Shown here: one piece after another, positions 35,001 through 43,704 of the stretch
Layout of the letters: each line of letters begins with the position of its first letter
Numbering within the stretch: position 1 is the first letter of the stretch
NCBI GenBank assembly: GCA_964393615.1
Contig: CAYMUR010000035.1
Span: 1-43,933 of the forward strand
DNA length: 43,933 bases
Reading direction: 5' to 3'
Origin: CAYMUR01 sp964393615
Lineage (GTDB): Bacteria > Planctomycetota > Planctomycetia > Pirellulales > Pirellulaceae
Program-made: the position numbers and the translations under genes
Notes under the pieces: model-generated
Database searches by the model: none
The model's input: the letters and a program-made list of their open reading frames with translations, nothing else
Told to the model about the DNA's origin: nothing

Positions 35001-35033
35001 GCCCAGCTTTCGTTGAACAGGTGAAAGCTGGGC
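35001..35033 (-). other. 11-bp perfect hairpin between porin stop and terminator
   Basis: GCCCAGCTTTC (35001-35011) and GAAAGCTGGGC (35023-35033) pair perfectly around an 11-base loop. There is no T tract directly after it, so it may protect the 3' end of the porin mRNA rather than terminate. Confidence 0.7.
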
Positions 35034-35055
35034 ACCGATTTCCTATCGAGTTTCC

Positions 35056-36378
35056 TTAGAACTGGAGCTGGGTTCCAATGGTGAACAAGTCGTCTTCACC
35101 ACCAGCACCCGCGGTGTCCAGTTGGGTCCAGACGGCGGAAATTCGAGCTTTGTGCCCAAACATGATGTAGTTGAGCTGGAGATCGAGTGCGTCCGTCGTT
35201 CCGGCGGCCACGGCACCAACGGCATCGTGGTCATACTCTTGATAACGAGTCAACGCCTGGAAACGGCCAGGCAGACCCAGGATACAGCACTGATTCGGGA
35301 ACAAGTAGCTACCCAAGATGAAGTAGCTTTCCCCTTGTCGTGCAGCGTTATGTGGTGGCAAGGTGATTGCAGCACCGGTTGCATCAGAAAGACCACCATT
35401 GTCGTCGAAGTCATAATAAGCAGCTTCGATGGTTGCGACGCCACAGTTGGCCAATGGCTTCTCAAAGAGAACATCCAGGTTCCAACTTGTGTAATCCACT
35501 TCACCACCAGCACCGTCGGAAAGCGCATCGTGTCGATGCATCGCAGCTAAACCGATGGCGAGAATATTCTTTTCACCATAGTAAGTACTGGCGTTGTAAT
35601 AACCAGGTTCTGGATCCAACAGGTTTACCACAACTCGGCCGTTCATCATCAGGTTATCGGTAGCTGGGTGGCCCTCATAAGCGACTCCGCCCGAGCTTTC
35701 GCCATCAAAGACGCCGATCTGCCATTTGAATTTACCGCCACAACGTTCACCCCAAAGAGTCGCTCCATCGTCACGACCCTGGAAAATATTGGAGTATCCA
35801 AATTGCGAGAAGGGGAAATCCCAGGCATTCAGATAAAACGGACCGTCCAAGTTGGAGCGATCACTTGGTGGCAGCATGCGACCTACCCACAAGTTGACGT
35901 TGTCGGTAAGCTGGAACTTGAGGATAGCGTCAAGGACCATCAATTGACTGTCGTCTCTGGTCGCATCGTTAGGAACGTTACGGTAACCTTGAGCATTGGT
36001 GATATCGGTATTGAATTCAAAACCAATACGCTTGTGCCCTTTACCATTGAAATAAAGGCGGGCATTGTCGAGATTGAAATCTTGCGAAGTACCGCCGTTG
36101 GGGTTTCCGTTTTCGTTGGCGCGATAGCTGGCGCGAATGCCGGCTCCAACGGAAAGGGATGTGTCTTTACCCCAGGAATAGCAACAGTTATTACATTTGC
36201 AGGATTTTGCACATCCGGTGCAAGACGTCTGCTGGATCGCATCAGAAATAGCCGACTCCAGACCTGGATTGTCGGTTGCAAACGAAGCGTCCGTGGTTGG
36301 AATGTAGCTTTCTTCCTGACCGTGCGCCGAAGCGATTTGAGCCAAGATAATCATTCCACTGATGAGTGATAATCTCAC
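35056..36378 (-). CDS. outer-membrane porin of the phosphate-selective O/P type
   Basis: Exported beta-barrel protein of 440 residues. It has a signal peptide (IILAQIASAHGQ), a short Cys-rich stretch TSCTGCAKSCKCNNCC near residues 50-65, and then repeated amphipathic strands: ARLYFNGKGHKRIGFEFNTD, LKFQLTDNVNLWVGRMLPP and FKWQIGVFDGES are typical of the OprP/O-like porin family. The C-terminus ends in an aromatic residue (LQF), normal for barrel insertion. GTG at 36378 is chosen because CAAAGGAGGG-type ribosome sequence lies eight bases upstream. Family porins pass phosphate, amides or other anions; its place between urtA and ureFG suggests urea entry, which is inference. Confidence 0.82.
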   Translation of the reverse strand: MRLSLISGMIILAQIASAHGQEESYIPTTDASFATDNPGLESAISDAIQQTSCTGCAKSCKCNNCCYSWGKDTSLSVGAGIRASYRANENGNPNGGTSQDFNLDNARLYFNGKGHKRIGFEFNTDITNAQGYRNVPNDATRDDSQLMVLDAILKFQLTDNVNLWVGRMLPPSDRSNLDGPFYLNAWDFPFSQFGYSNIFQGRDDGATLWGERCGGKFKWQIGVFDGESSGGVAYEGHPATDNLMMNGRVVVNLLDPEPGYYNASTYYGEKNILAIGLAAMHRHDALSDGAGGEVDYTSWNLDVLFEKPLANCGVATIEAAYYDFDDNGGLSDATGAAITLPPHNAARQGESYFILGSYLFPNQCCILGLPGRFQALTRYQEYDHDAVGAVAAGTTDALDLQLNYIMFGHKARISAVWTQLDTAGAGGEDDLFTIGTQLQF

Positions 36379-36490
36379 CTTCTTACCCTCCTTTGAAGTA
36401 ATGCTAGAACTACTTTTGGAACTCGACACCCTACATTAAGAATGCCAAATGACCACCGTGATTGGATGTTTTAAGAGCCATTTTCAAATC

Positions 36491-36532
36491 CGTTTCACCA
36501 AAGATTTGGTTTTGGTGAAAGTCAGTGAAACG
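36491..36532 (-). promoter_or_regulatory. mutually exclusive hairpins in the porin leader
   Basis: TTTCACCAAA (36493-36502) pairs perfectly with TTTGGTGAAA (36511-36520), loop eight bases. The overlapping CGTTTCAC (36491-36498) can instead pair with GTGAAACG (36525-36532). Both cannot form together. They lie 113-154 bases before the porin start, where an attenuator or operator would be plausible. Confidence 0.4.
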
Positions 36533-36590
36533 TTAGAACAAGATGTCCTAAGACTTCACTTCTTTCGACCAGAACAACCCACTGGTGTAG

Positions 36591-36600
36591 NNNNNNNNNN
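36591..36600. other. assembly gap (10 N), intergenic
   Basis: Placeholder run of N upstream of the porin gene; promoter elements may be missing here. Confidence 0.97.
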
Positions 36601-36892
36601 TTGACTCTAAACAGGATTGAACGGACCAAACTGACTTGTATTGAAAACGGACTGGAAGTGTGTTAAGTGAACCAGTCTCGATAATATTTGGGTATGGATT
36701 GTTAATGAATGAGTAGATGATTTAATGATCTAGGGTCCCAACGTGGACCCACTGTTTGCCATACCCTTATTTGTTTTTCCTAGCCTATGAACCAGAAGAC
36801 TGTCTCATAAACTATCTAATGCAATCGCTTGTTTGGTGTGTTGTTCTTGCTCCAATTATGTTGAGCCCCTTTAAGATTCCTATGTTTCGTAG

Positions 36893-36928
36893 TTTGCCTT
36901 GTCGGAACGCTTTGCCCTGTCGGAAACA
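36893..36928. repeat. 18-bp imperfect tandem repeat upstream of ureF
   Basis: Two units at 36893-36910 and 36911-36928 share TTTGCC, TGTCGGAA and differ at few positions. Location upstream of ureFG is compatible with regulation, but no protein-binding motif is recognised. Confidence 0.5.
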
Positions 36929-37213
36929 TTGGAACGAAAGAGACGGAGCGGAAACCATGCGGTGTAAAGAATGGCTTTTAGGCGGTTAGCGAGGCAGAGA
37001 CAGCCTATTGTCACCATTTGGCCGGTTTGCTAGCAGTGGTTGTTGAGGAGACTTAACCAAGTGCTTTTTTCTTTTCACCAACCTGTTCGTCACAGAAGCG
37101 GACAATCCGATTGGACCGTTAAAGCAGAATTTATCTGCATGGTATGTTTTAAAACTTAGAATCGATAGTCTTTGCCACCGGTAGCACCTGAGCCTGACGC
37201 ACGTACAGCAAGC

Positions 37214-37915
37214 ATGACCATGAACACAGAACGAATCTCGCAGATCGTCCTGCAAATTGCCGATTCAGCTTTTCCCATCGGTGGATTTGCACATAGCAAT
37301 GGCCTGGAATCAGCAATGAAATGGGGTGTATTAAAAGGAGATGACCAGTTGCCAGGGTTCTTTCGCGATTGCTTGGTTCAGGTGGCCAGCGGTTGTTTGC
37401 CCTTGGTTCGAGCTGCGCACCGCGGTGGATCGTTCCAGGAACTCGATTTGTTGTGTGATTCTTTTTTAAATAATCACGTTGCAAACCGAGCGAGTTGTCG
37501 CCAGGGTCAGGCGCTATTGAATTCAGCTCGTGCTATTTTTCCATTCCCGGAATTGGATCGGTTGGGGCAACAAATTCGCAGTCATCACCTTCCGGGCCAT
37601 TTTGCACCAGTGTTTGGCTGTTTTACTTGCATCGTAAAAGTAGAAGAGGTCGATTCTGTACGCTTGTTTTTGTTCATGACATTGCGTAGCTTGGTTTCAA
37701 GTGCTGTGAGGTTAGGCTTGGTAGGGCCACTGCGTGGCCAGTCTTTTCAGTACGAACTGGGACCTTTCGTTGAAGATATCATAGGAGCTATGTTTACCGA
37801 CACGGATGGAGATCAAGACGATTCCGTCGAAGACCTTATCGTCCAAACTGCTCCACTGATTGATCTTTTGCAAGCCACCCACGACCGCGTGTACTCCAGA
37901 CTTTTTCAAAGTTAG
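37214..37915 (+). CDS. ureF: urease accessory protein UreF
   Basis: Urease maturation factor of 233 residues, all-helical, which bridges UreD-bound apo-urease and UreG. The N-terminal landmark is LQIADSAFPIGGFAHSNGLE; others are SCRQGQALL, HHLPGHFAPVFGCF and LVSSAVRLGLVGPLRGQ. The start at 37214 is chosen because it fits family length; ATG at 37220 is an alternative and a TTG at 37172 would add 14 unrelated residues. No strong ribosome site is seen. The gene ends 11 bases before ureG. Confidence 0.93.
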   Translation: MTMNTERISQIVLQIADSAFPIGGFAHSNGLESAMKWGVLKGDDQLPGFFRDCLVQVASGCLPLVRAAHRGGSFQELDLLCDSFLNNHVANRASCRQGQALLNSARAIFPFPELDRLGQQIRSHHLPGHFAPVFGCFTCIVKVEEVDSVRLFLFMTLRSLVSSAVRLGLVGPLRGQSFQYELGPFVEDIIGAMFTDTDGDQDDSVEDLIVQTAPLIDLLQATHDRVYSRLFQS

Positions 37916-37926
37916 AAAGAATCGCC

Positions 37927-38676
37927 ATGCACGATCCATCCCATCACGACCATGACCATGACCATGGCCACAGCCATGAACAGCTCGAACATCCGGGCAA
38001 TTTTCAAGAGCGTCCCAAGTTGCTGGTAAATCGCGATTTCCAACAGCGTGCCTTTACAGTGGGCATTGGAGGGCCAGTAGGAACCGGAAAAACTGCATTG
38101 ATGCTTTCACTGTGTCACGCACTACGCGATGACTATAACATTGCAGTTGTCACGAACGATATTTTCACTCGTGAAGATGCCGAGTTTCTGACTGCCAATG
38201 AAGCGCTTACCAGCGATCGTATTCGTGCGGTTGAAACGGGTGGTTGTCCACACGCCGCAATTCGCGAGGACATTTCTGCAAATCTATTGGCTCTGTCTGA
38301 ATTGTCCGATGAGTTCAAGCCACAGTTGCTTCTACTTGAATCTGGGGGTGACAATTTGGCTGCTGATTTCAGCCGTGAACTGGCTGACTACACCATTTAC
38401 GTGATCGATGTTGCGGGCGGGGACAAAATCCCCCGTAAGGGAGGACCCGGCATCACCCAGTCGGATTTGCTGGTGATCAACAAAGTCGATTTGGCCGTGG
38501 CAGTCGGTGCTGATTTGACGGTAATGGAGCGAGACAGTAAAGCCATGCGAGGGAACGGACCAACGGTGTTTGCACAAATTAAAGAGGACATTGGTGGCCG
38601 AGAAATTGTGCAATATGTTCTTAGTGCATGGCGTGGAGCGATGGCTGGTTTTTCCAGCGTTTCCCAGTCGAAATGA
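37927..38676 (+). CDS. ureG: urease accessory GTPase UreG with His-rich N-terminus
   Basis: SIMIBI-class GTPase of 249 residues that powers nickel insertion into urease. The P-loop is GGPVGTGKT (48-56); VVTNDIFTREDAEFL, RAVETGGCPHAAIREDIS and LLVINKVDLA (base-binding NKxD) are typical UreG motifs. The first 23 residues, HDPSHHDHDHDHGHSHEQLE, are unusually His/Asp-rich, as in some UreG proteins from organisms where UreE is absent or UreG stores nickel. No ureE is present in this window. The gene follows ureF closely and its stop overlaps a small downstream ATG (ATGA). Confidence 0.96.
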   Translation: MHDPSHHDHDHDHGHSHEQLEHPGNFQERPKLLVNRDFQQRAFTVGIGGPVGTGKTALMLSLCHALRDDYNIAVVTNDIFTREDAEFLTANEALTSDRIRAVETGGCPHAAIREDISANLLALSELSDEFKPQLLLLESGGDNLAADFSRELADYTIYVIDVAGGDKIPRKGGPGITQSDLLVINKVDLAVAVGADLTVMERDSKAMRGNGPTVFAQIKEDIGGREIVQYVLSAWRGAMAGFSSVSQSK

Positions 38677-38882
38677 CCGAGAGAGTGCGGCCGTTTTTAG
38701 CGACCAGTTGGCTGCCGGTAAATTTGGTTGCGACCGTCGGTACCGCTGAGTTTGCCATGACAGGTTGTGGCACCCGTTACTCGGGAACCGAGTTGGTTGG
38801 AGAAAAGATGACCTGCCCAGGTGGTCCTTGGCGAGCAAGCGGAGCGGTTTGGCTAGGCCGACTGTTCGACGTTCAACACTAG
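38673..38882 (+). CDS. possible small ORF coupled to ureG
   Basis: Frame of 69 codons whose ATG overlaps the ureG stop as ATGA. The product (MTERVRPFLATSWLPVNLVA at its start) has no motif I recognise. Its last 30 bases overlap the end of the convergent oxidoreductase gene. Translational coupling makes it worth noting, but it may be chance. Confidence 0.22.
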   Translation: MTERVRPFLATSWLPVNLVATVGTAEFAMTGCGTRYSGTELVGEKMTCPGGPWRASGAVWLGRLFDVQH

Positions 38883-39845
38883 TTTACCCTTGCTTTGTCG
38901 TGATTCGAGTAACGTAAGTGCATGGGCCAAATTGTCAGGTGTGAGCTTGCCGATTGTCGTCACTTTCGGCTTGGAAATCTTGCCCGAGGCGACAAGCGAT
39001 AGCCACTCATCAATCCAGTGTCGATAAATGGCGGAGTCTTGTGTCGCGCCGAGTCGAGACCGAGCGCTCAATGCTACCAAGTGATAGCTGGCAGATTTTT
39101 GAAAGAGGGGGCCACCTACGCTCCAGATGTCGAGGTTGAAACTTGGTGATTCCTCAACAATGCTGACAACGTGACCGTCAAAACGGATTGATTCGAAACA
39201 AAGTTTCTTCATTTCACCACCGGCAAAGTCAAATGCGGTGGACACGCCGTGACCTTTTGTAAGATGATAGATTTCCTGTTTTAATGCTTCGAAATGACGT
39301 CCTGTACAGCGAATGACACACTGTGGGTCCACGCCCAGGGTTTCTACCAAATGCTGCTCGCTGACATCGCTGCCGGCCGTGGTAATGATGGGCGCTGCTT
39401 TTTGAAGCCGTAACAACGGCACGGCAAAACTGCCAACGCCTCCAGCGGCGCCGGTGATTAGAACCGCTTCACTCGACGAGATCGAGGCGACACCTGTCAC
39501 CGCACGAAAAGCGGTCAGTCCGGCAACCCCGAGCGTCGCTGCCTCGGCGTCTGAAAATCCTTGTGGCTTTTTACCGATGTAGTTTGTTGGGGTTGTTACA
39601 TATTGCGCATAGGCTCCATTGCTTCGTGGACCAATGAGCATCGCAACAACGCTGTCGCCCACTGCAAACTGTGATACCCCGGCACCGATGGCGTCTACCA
39701 CACCGCAGGCATCGCGCCCCAGAATCGTCGGTAGGGGCACGTCCAGCAATCCGCGCCGCATCTTGTAATCGACCGGGTTGACCGACACGGCATGAATACG
39801 AATACGAACTTCGAGACTCTCATCAACCAGTGGGGCGACAAGATC
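38853..39845 (-). CDS. MDR-family zinc-binding-dehydrogenase-like oxidoreductase, 5' end lost in gap
   Basis: Medium-chain dehydrogenase/reductase, 330 codons visible. The catalytic domain includes HAVSVNPVDYKMRRG, VPLPTILGRDACGVVDAIG and VGDSVVAML; the cofactor domain has VLITGAAGGVGSFAVPLL, with AAGGVG as the NADPH-binding turn. No structural-zinc cysteine cluster is seen, so a quinone-oxidoreductase-like enzyme is likely. The frame is open to the ten-N gap at 39846, and about 25-30 family residues, including the start, are missing. Sequence just beyond the gap does not supply a clear N-terminus, so the gap probably hides more than ten bases. The true substrate is unknown. Confidence 0.85.
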   Translation of the reverse strand, partial: DLVAPLVDESLEVRIRIHAVSVNPVDYKMRRGLLDVPLPTILGRDACGVVDAIGAGVSQFAVGDSVVAMLIGPRSNGAYAQYVTTPTNYIGKKPQGFSDAEAATLGVAGLTAFRAVTGVASISSSEAVLITGAAGGVGSFAVPLLRLQKAAPIITTAGSDVSEQHLVETLGVDPQCVIRCTGRHFEALKQEIYHLTKGHGVSTAFDFAGGEMKKLCFESIRFDGHVVSIVEESPSFNLDIWSVGGPLFQKSASYHLVALSARSRLGATQDSAIYRHWIDEWLSLVASGKISKPKVTTIGKLTPDNLAHALTLLESRQSKGKLVLNVEQSA

Positions 39846-39855
39846 NNNNNNNNNN
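39846..39855. other. assembly gap (10 N) at the 5' end of the oxidoreductase gene
   Basis: Placeholder run of N that removes the start of the minus-strand MDR gene. Confidence 0.97.
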
Positions 39856-40263
39856 TTCTAACCTTATCAGGAGATGGCCAAAATAGTAGGTCAACGCAGT
39901 AAGCGACCATGGCTGACGGTAAACGATATGGCTGGTCACGTTTTCTGAATGTTCCTCTGTGGGATGACATGACTTGTTTGTTTGAGGGGCCAGAGGTTTT
40001 CAGCAGGACTCTCTGGACGGCTGTAAAAATGCCGAGATTCGGGCGTTCTGCCAGACAGTGGACATTTCCCAGGTAAGGGTTTGTGTTGGGTAAAGCGATA
40101 ACGGTTAAAAAGTCAATCGTTTCGGCGTCCTTTACCAGTGATCCGATTCATTTACCTATGCATTACCCAGAGGAACACTTGGACAACGATGCGATGTTAC
40201 GGTATTCTGTCATCAAGCATTTTGGGTGTGTGATGTTTTACGGGGCCCTCCGGAATCTCTCTC
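39856..40263. other. intergenic region, no gene recognised
   Basis: About 400 bases between the gap and the PqaA-like gene. It should hold the promoter of the latter; a frame running through it lacks family features. Confidence 0.5.
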
Positions 40264-41634
40264 ATGAATTCACGAATCATTTGTTTGGCGTATGGTCTGG
40301 TGTGCTTGCTGTCACCTCCAGGTATCGCGGAGGAATCCAATGTGGCAGCCGAACTGGCGTTGGCACACTATGTGGCAAAACCGGATGACTCACATGCTTG
40401 GCAGGTCGTACAACGTGCTTCGCTTGGAATGTCCGAGTATCTTGAAATTAAGATGACTTCGCAGACGTGGCGTGGAATTCCTTGGAAGCATCAGTTGTTC
40501 ATCATCTTACCGTCACAGGTGGATCCGAGTACGAAACATGCCATGCTGTTTATTAGCGGTGGTCGCTGGCGAACAGAAATGGACCGTGATGATTTTCGCC
40601 AGCGGATTCCGCGTGTGGCAGCATTGTTTGCGACAGTAGCGGAACAACAGAAAACACCCGTGGCGATACTTCTACAGGTTCCGTTTCAGCCCTTGTTTGA
40701 TGGAAAATACGAGGATGCGCTCATTGCCTACACGTTCGAAGAATTTCTGAAAACGGGAGATTCCCAGTGGCCACTGTTGTTGCCAATGGTCAAGGCTGCA
40801 GTCCGTGGCATGGATGTTGTTCAAACGGCTTGTCAAGATTCTTTGGATATTGGGATTGAAACCTTCACGGTGACCGGAGCATCCAAGCGGGGTTGGACGA
40901 CATGGCTCACTGGGGCCGTCGATCCGAGGGCGACTGCCATTGCCCCGATCGTGATTGATGTGGTGAACATGGGACCGCAGATGCGGCATCAGGAATCTGT
41001 CTGGGGTAAGTTCTCACATGAAATCGACGACTACACGAGTCGGGATTTGCCAAAAAGGCTTGAGACACCTCGTGGCCGTGAGTTGCAGCTGATTGTGGAC
41101 CCGTTTAGTTACCGTGAGCATTTAACTCAGTCCAAGCTAATTATTATCGGTACGAATGACCCCTACTGGCCGGTGGACGCGCTGAACCTGTATTGGGATC
41201 AATTGTTGGGTCAAAAACATATTTTGTATGTCCCGAATCAAGGTCATGGAATCAAGGATTTTGTGCGTTTGACTTCGACTTTAAATGAATTTCACCGTCG
41301 GGCTGGTGAAGGTAAGTGTTTGCCACAATTAAAGTGGAACTACAAACAGAATGGTAGTTTCGTTGATTTTCGGGTGTCCTCGGACGAACCAACCCAAACC
41401 TTGCGAATTTGGACAGCCCGCTCAGAGACGCGGGACTTTCGCGATTCGCGCTGGAGTGATCAGATTGTCAAGCCGGTTGACGGTAGATACGGTGAATCTT
41501 TTGCATTGCCAGAGGAAGGCTTTGTGGCGACGTTTGCCGAAGCCGTGTATGCTGCTGTTCCTGTTCCTTTTTTCTTGTCAACGAAATTGGTTGTTCTCAA
41601 TAGGAGTGGTTTCGACCGAGCTGTACCTCAGTAG
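40264..41634 (+). CDS. PhoPQ-activated pathogenicity-related (PqaA-type) protein
   Basis: Exported protein of 456 residues with signal peptide (1-22). It matches the PhoPQ-activated protein family, an alpha/beta-hydrolase-fold group: MTSQTWRGIPWKHQLFIILP near the N-terminus, then TVTGASKRGWTTWLTGAVDP (nucleophile-elbow-like GASKRG, S207), IAPIVIDVVNM, IIGTNDPYWPVDALNLYW and VPNQGHGIKD, giving a plausible Ser/Asp/His set. The biochemical activity of the family is not firmly known. It is widespread in planctomycetes. It is followed 50 bases later by a TerB-like gene on the same strand. Confidence 0.85.
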   Translation: MNSRIICLAYGLVCLLSPPGIAEESNVAAELALAHYVAKPDDSHAWQVVQRASLGMSEYLEIKMTSQTWRGIPWKHQLFIILPSQVDPSTKHAMLFISGGRWRTEMDRDDFRQRIPRVAALFATVAEQQKTPVAILLQVPFQPLFDGKYEDALIAYTFEEFLKTGDSQWPLLLPMVKAAVRGMDVVQTACQDSLDIGIETFTVTGASKRGWTTWLTGAVDPRATAIAPIVIDVVNMGPQMRHQESVWGKFSHEIDDYTSRDLPKRLETPRGRELQLIVDPFSYREHLTQSKLIIIGTNDPYWPVDALNLYWDQLLGQKHILYVPNQGHGIKDFVRLTSTLNEFHRRAGEGKCLPQLKWNYKQNGSFVDFRVSSDEPTQTLRIWTARSETRDFRDSRWSDQIVKPVDGRYGESFALPEEGFVATFAEAVYAAVPVPFFLSTKLVVLNRSGFDRAVPQ

Positions 41635-41684
41635 TCAAATCCTTGGATATTCAGTCGTTAATTCTTTGACCCTAGAAATGAACC

Positions 41685-42053
41685 ATGACAAAAGACGAAC
41701 AAGTGCAATATTTGGCGAACATTTACCATTTGCTGAGAAGCGATGGTGGGACGGATGAGATCGAAGACAAAGTATTGCAGCAAATTGTCCGTGACATTGG
41801 CGGAGGTTATTTTGAGCGACGGAATGCTCAGGAATTGGTAGGGCAACCAACCTTTGAGATTCGTCCGGTTGGCAGGTTGTCTGAACGTCTGCGCAACCTG
41901 GAAGACATGGTGTTTGCCGGCTATAGCAATGGCATGGTGGACGCAACTGAAAAGAAAATAATTGTCGAATTTGCGACAGCGATCGCGGTCAATCAACAGC
42001 AATTGAGCATGATAAAATCCGAAGCCAAACGCCGTCGTGACGACTTCCTGTAA
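41685..42053 (+). CDS. small TerB-like helical protein
   Basis: Cytoplasmic protein of 122 residues, predicted all-helical, with acidic and hydrophobic heptads. DEQVQYLANIYHLLRSDGG, EDKVLQQIVRDIGGGYF and DGMVDATEKKIIVEFATAIA-like spacing (here NGMVDATEKKIIVEFATAI) resemble the TerB/DUF533 helical fold. No signal or membrane segment. It may be co-transcribed with the preceding PqaA-like gene. The fold call is tentative and no function is assigned. Confidence 0.6.
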   Translation: MTKDEQVQYLANIYHLLRSDGGTDEIEDKVLQQIVRDIGGGYFERRNAQELVGQPTFEIRPVGRLSERLRNLEDMVFAGYSNGMVDATEKKIIVEFATAIAVNQQQLSMIKSEAKRRRDDFL

Positions 42054-42221
42054 AAGACAAGCCATGCACTGATCATGAGCTGTCAGGGAAACAGACTGTG
42101 GACACGTCCAGCATTGGCCAAGTTGCCGAATGAGTGGGCTGTATGCTGGAATGAAGGGCGTGTGATGAATCAACCATTCAGGGTGTGCCAACCGTAGTCA
42201 GGATGGCACGATATTCCGTCG

Positions 42222-43277
42222 TTAGCTTTCTGGTAAAGACCAGGGATTTTCTTCGCCTGGTGGCGGTTGTCCCGTGAGGGCTCGTGTGATTCTGTGAGCA
42301 TGGATGTGGCAGTTTTCGATGAATAGCCGAAAACGCAATTGCTCTCCAGCCACGGCTGTACCAGCGACGTAAACGCCAGGCACATTGGTTTCCATGGTGT
42401 CACGGTTACAGGTAGGAGCCCGCTGCTCTCCTTCGAATTGAACGCCCACTTGTTCCAAAAGCATTTGGTCAGGGCGATAACCGGTCAGTAACAACACGAA
42501 GTCAGCGGGCACTTCGTGTTCCCTTGGTGCGTTGCCGTTGACATCTCGAAGCGTAGCATGTGTTGTGGAAATTCGGACAGGTTGCGTCTGAAAATGTGCT
42601 GCGATAGCTCCTCGCTCGATCAGTCCTCGTAGTTCTGGATAAATCCAATACTTGATGGATTGCTTGTCGAATTCGGCTTGTCGATAGCTAATGGTCACCT
42701 TGGCCCCTGCCCGGTAACAACGTAATGCGGCTTCGGCTGCAGAATTCCGCCCTCCCACGATCAGGACACGTTGATCGAAATAAACGTGGGGATCCTGCAT
42801 CGAGTGAGAGACATGGCATAAATCTTCGCCTGGGATTCCCAGTTTTCGAGGAAACGCCATGTCGCCTACAGCCAAAACGACGTTCTGTGTTTGGTAGGTG
42901 TGCGCGACTGTCCCATCTGCCGTTGTCGTATGCAATACAAAATCGCCCGCATCTCGTCGTTGAATTTTCTGGACTGGTTCATACGTTTTAATTTTCAGGT
43001 CAAATGCTCTCACCATGCTGTGCAGGTACGCAATATATTGTTCTTTGGTGGCTTTCGTTTCTCCGACGATCGGTATGGGAATACCTGCAATGCTGATTCG
43101 TTCTGGCGAGCTGAAATAGTGGGTGCCTGGTGGATAACGTATGACGGTGGATCCGACTTGTCCCTTTTCGAAGTGTAGAAAGTTGCAATTTGCTTTCTTT
43201 AGGGCGATGGCCGTTTCCAGTCCAATGGGTCCGGCCCCGATAATGGCGATTTGTGTGTCAGCGAGAATTCGACTCAT
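42222..43277 (-). CDS. YpdA-like FAD/NAD(P) oxidoreductase
   Basis: Flavoprotein of 351 residues. The FAD site is AIIGAGPIGLETAIALKKA near the N-terminus and the NAD(P) site VLIVGGRNSAAEAALRCYRA near residues 170-190; the C-terminal FAD segment is NVPGVYVAGTA. The strings HFEKGQVGSTVIRYPPGTHY and FFSSPE-like FSSPERISIAGIP match YpdA, the putative bacillithiol-disulphide reductase. It lacks the CxxC of thioredoxin reductase. ATG at 43277 is used; GTG at 43280 is possible. It converges with the TerB-like gene. Whether planctomycetes make bacillithiol or another thiol is not shown by this window. Confidence 0.85.
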   Translation of the reverse strand: MSRILADTQIAIIGAGPIGLETAIALKKANCNFLHFEKGQVGSTVIRYPPGTHYFSSPERISIAGIPIPIVGETKATKEQYIAYLHSMVRAFDLKIKTYEPVQKIQRRDAGDFVLHTTTADGTVAHTYQTQNVVLAVGDMAFPRKLGIPGEDLCHVSHSMQDPHVYFDQRVLIVGGRNSAAEAALRCYRAGAKVTISYRQAEFDKQSIKYWIYPELRGLIERGAIAAHFQTQPVRISTTHATLRDVNGNAPREHEVPADFVLLLTGYRPDQMLLEQVGVQFEGEQRAPTCNRDTMETNVPGVYVAGTAVAGEQLRFRLFIENCHIHAHRITRALTGQPPPGEENPWSLPES

Positions 43278-43704
43278 CACTCCAGGTTAACAAGACGTAC
43301 GTTGTATGTCACTATCGTGTTTTCCAACAGGTTTTAAAAGGTTGCGATGCAGCGTGTGCATTGGCTTTTCTGTAATCGTGATTTGCTTCTCGATCTTGCA
43401 TTTTGCTAGGGCGTGAAGTTGTCACAACGATCTTAACACGAAGCGTCGCGATGCCAGATATCAGCGGGATAGGGCAGGCAAAAATTTGCAAGTCCATCTC
43501 GGTGGGTATTTGATTCGGTGGGTAATTGATACTGTCTGCGCAAGAACGTTGTCCAGAGGAACGGTTGTCTGTAACGATGGCACCCTGTGTGTTGACGAAC
43601 AAGTTGTTTCGATCGTAGGGGGATGTACCTTTGAAATAAATGTATGTTTGCTGGTTGGCCAGCACCTGGTCAGTTACTTGTCCTTTTAAAGACTGGTGAT
43701 TCCG
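43278..43704. other. intergenic region, no gene recognised
   Basis: About 430 bases upstream of the YpdA-like gene and downstream of the DUF423 gene. A 117-codon minus-strand frame at 43312-43665 has a GTG start and no recognisable family, and an overlapping plus-strand frame exists; neither is called. Confidence 0.45.

Larger units (their letters stand above)
36379..37213. other. intergenic region between porin and ureF, with gap
   Basis: About 830 bases between divergent genes. It holds competing hairpins near the porin side (36491-36532), a ten-N gap at 36591-36600 and an 18-base imperfect tandem repeat at 36893-36928. A 77-codon frame at 36756-36989 has no family features and is not called. 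Confidence 0.6.

Noticed and set aside
36756..36989. 77-codon plus-strand frame upstream of ureF
   Set aside because: Contains the tandem repeat, has no ribosome site and no recognisable family.
39695..39970. 91-codon minus-strand frame spanning the third gap
   Set aside because: It only reads through because ten N happen to keep it open; the right side is out of frame with the MDR protein.
43312..43665. 117-codon minus-strand frame between YpdA-like and DUF423 genes
   Set aside because: GTG start, no family resemblance and a competing plus-strand frame; evidence is too weak to call.
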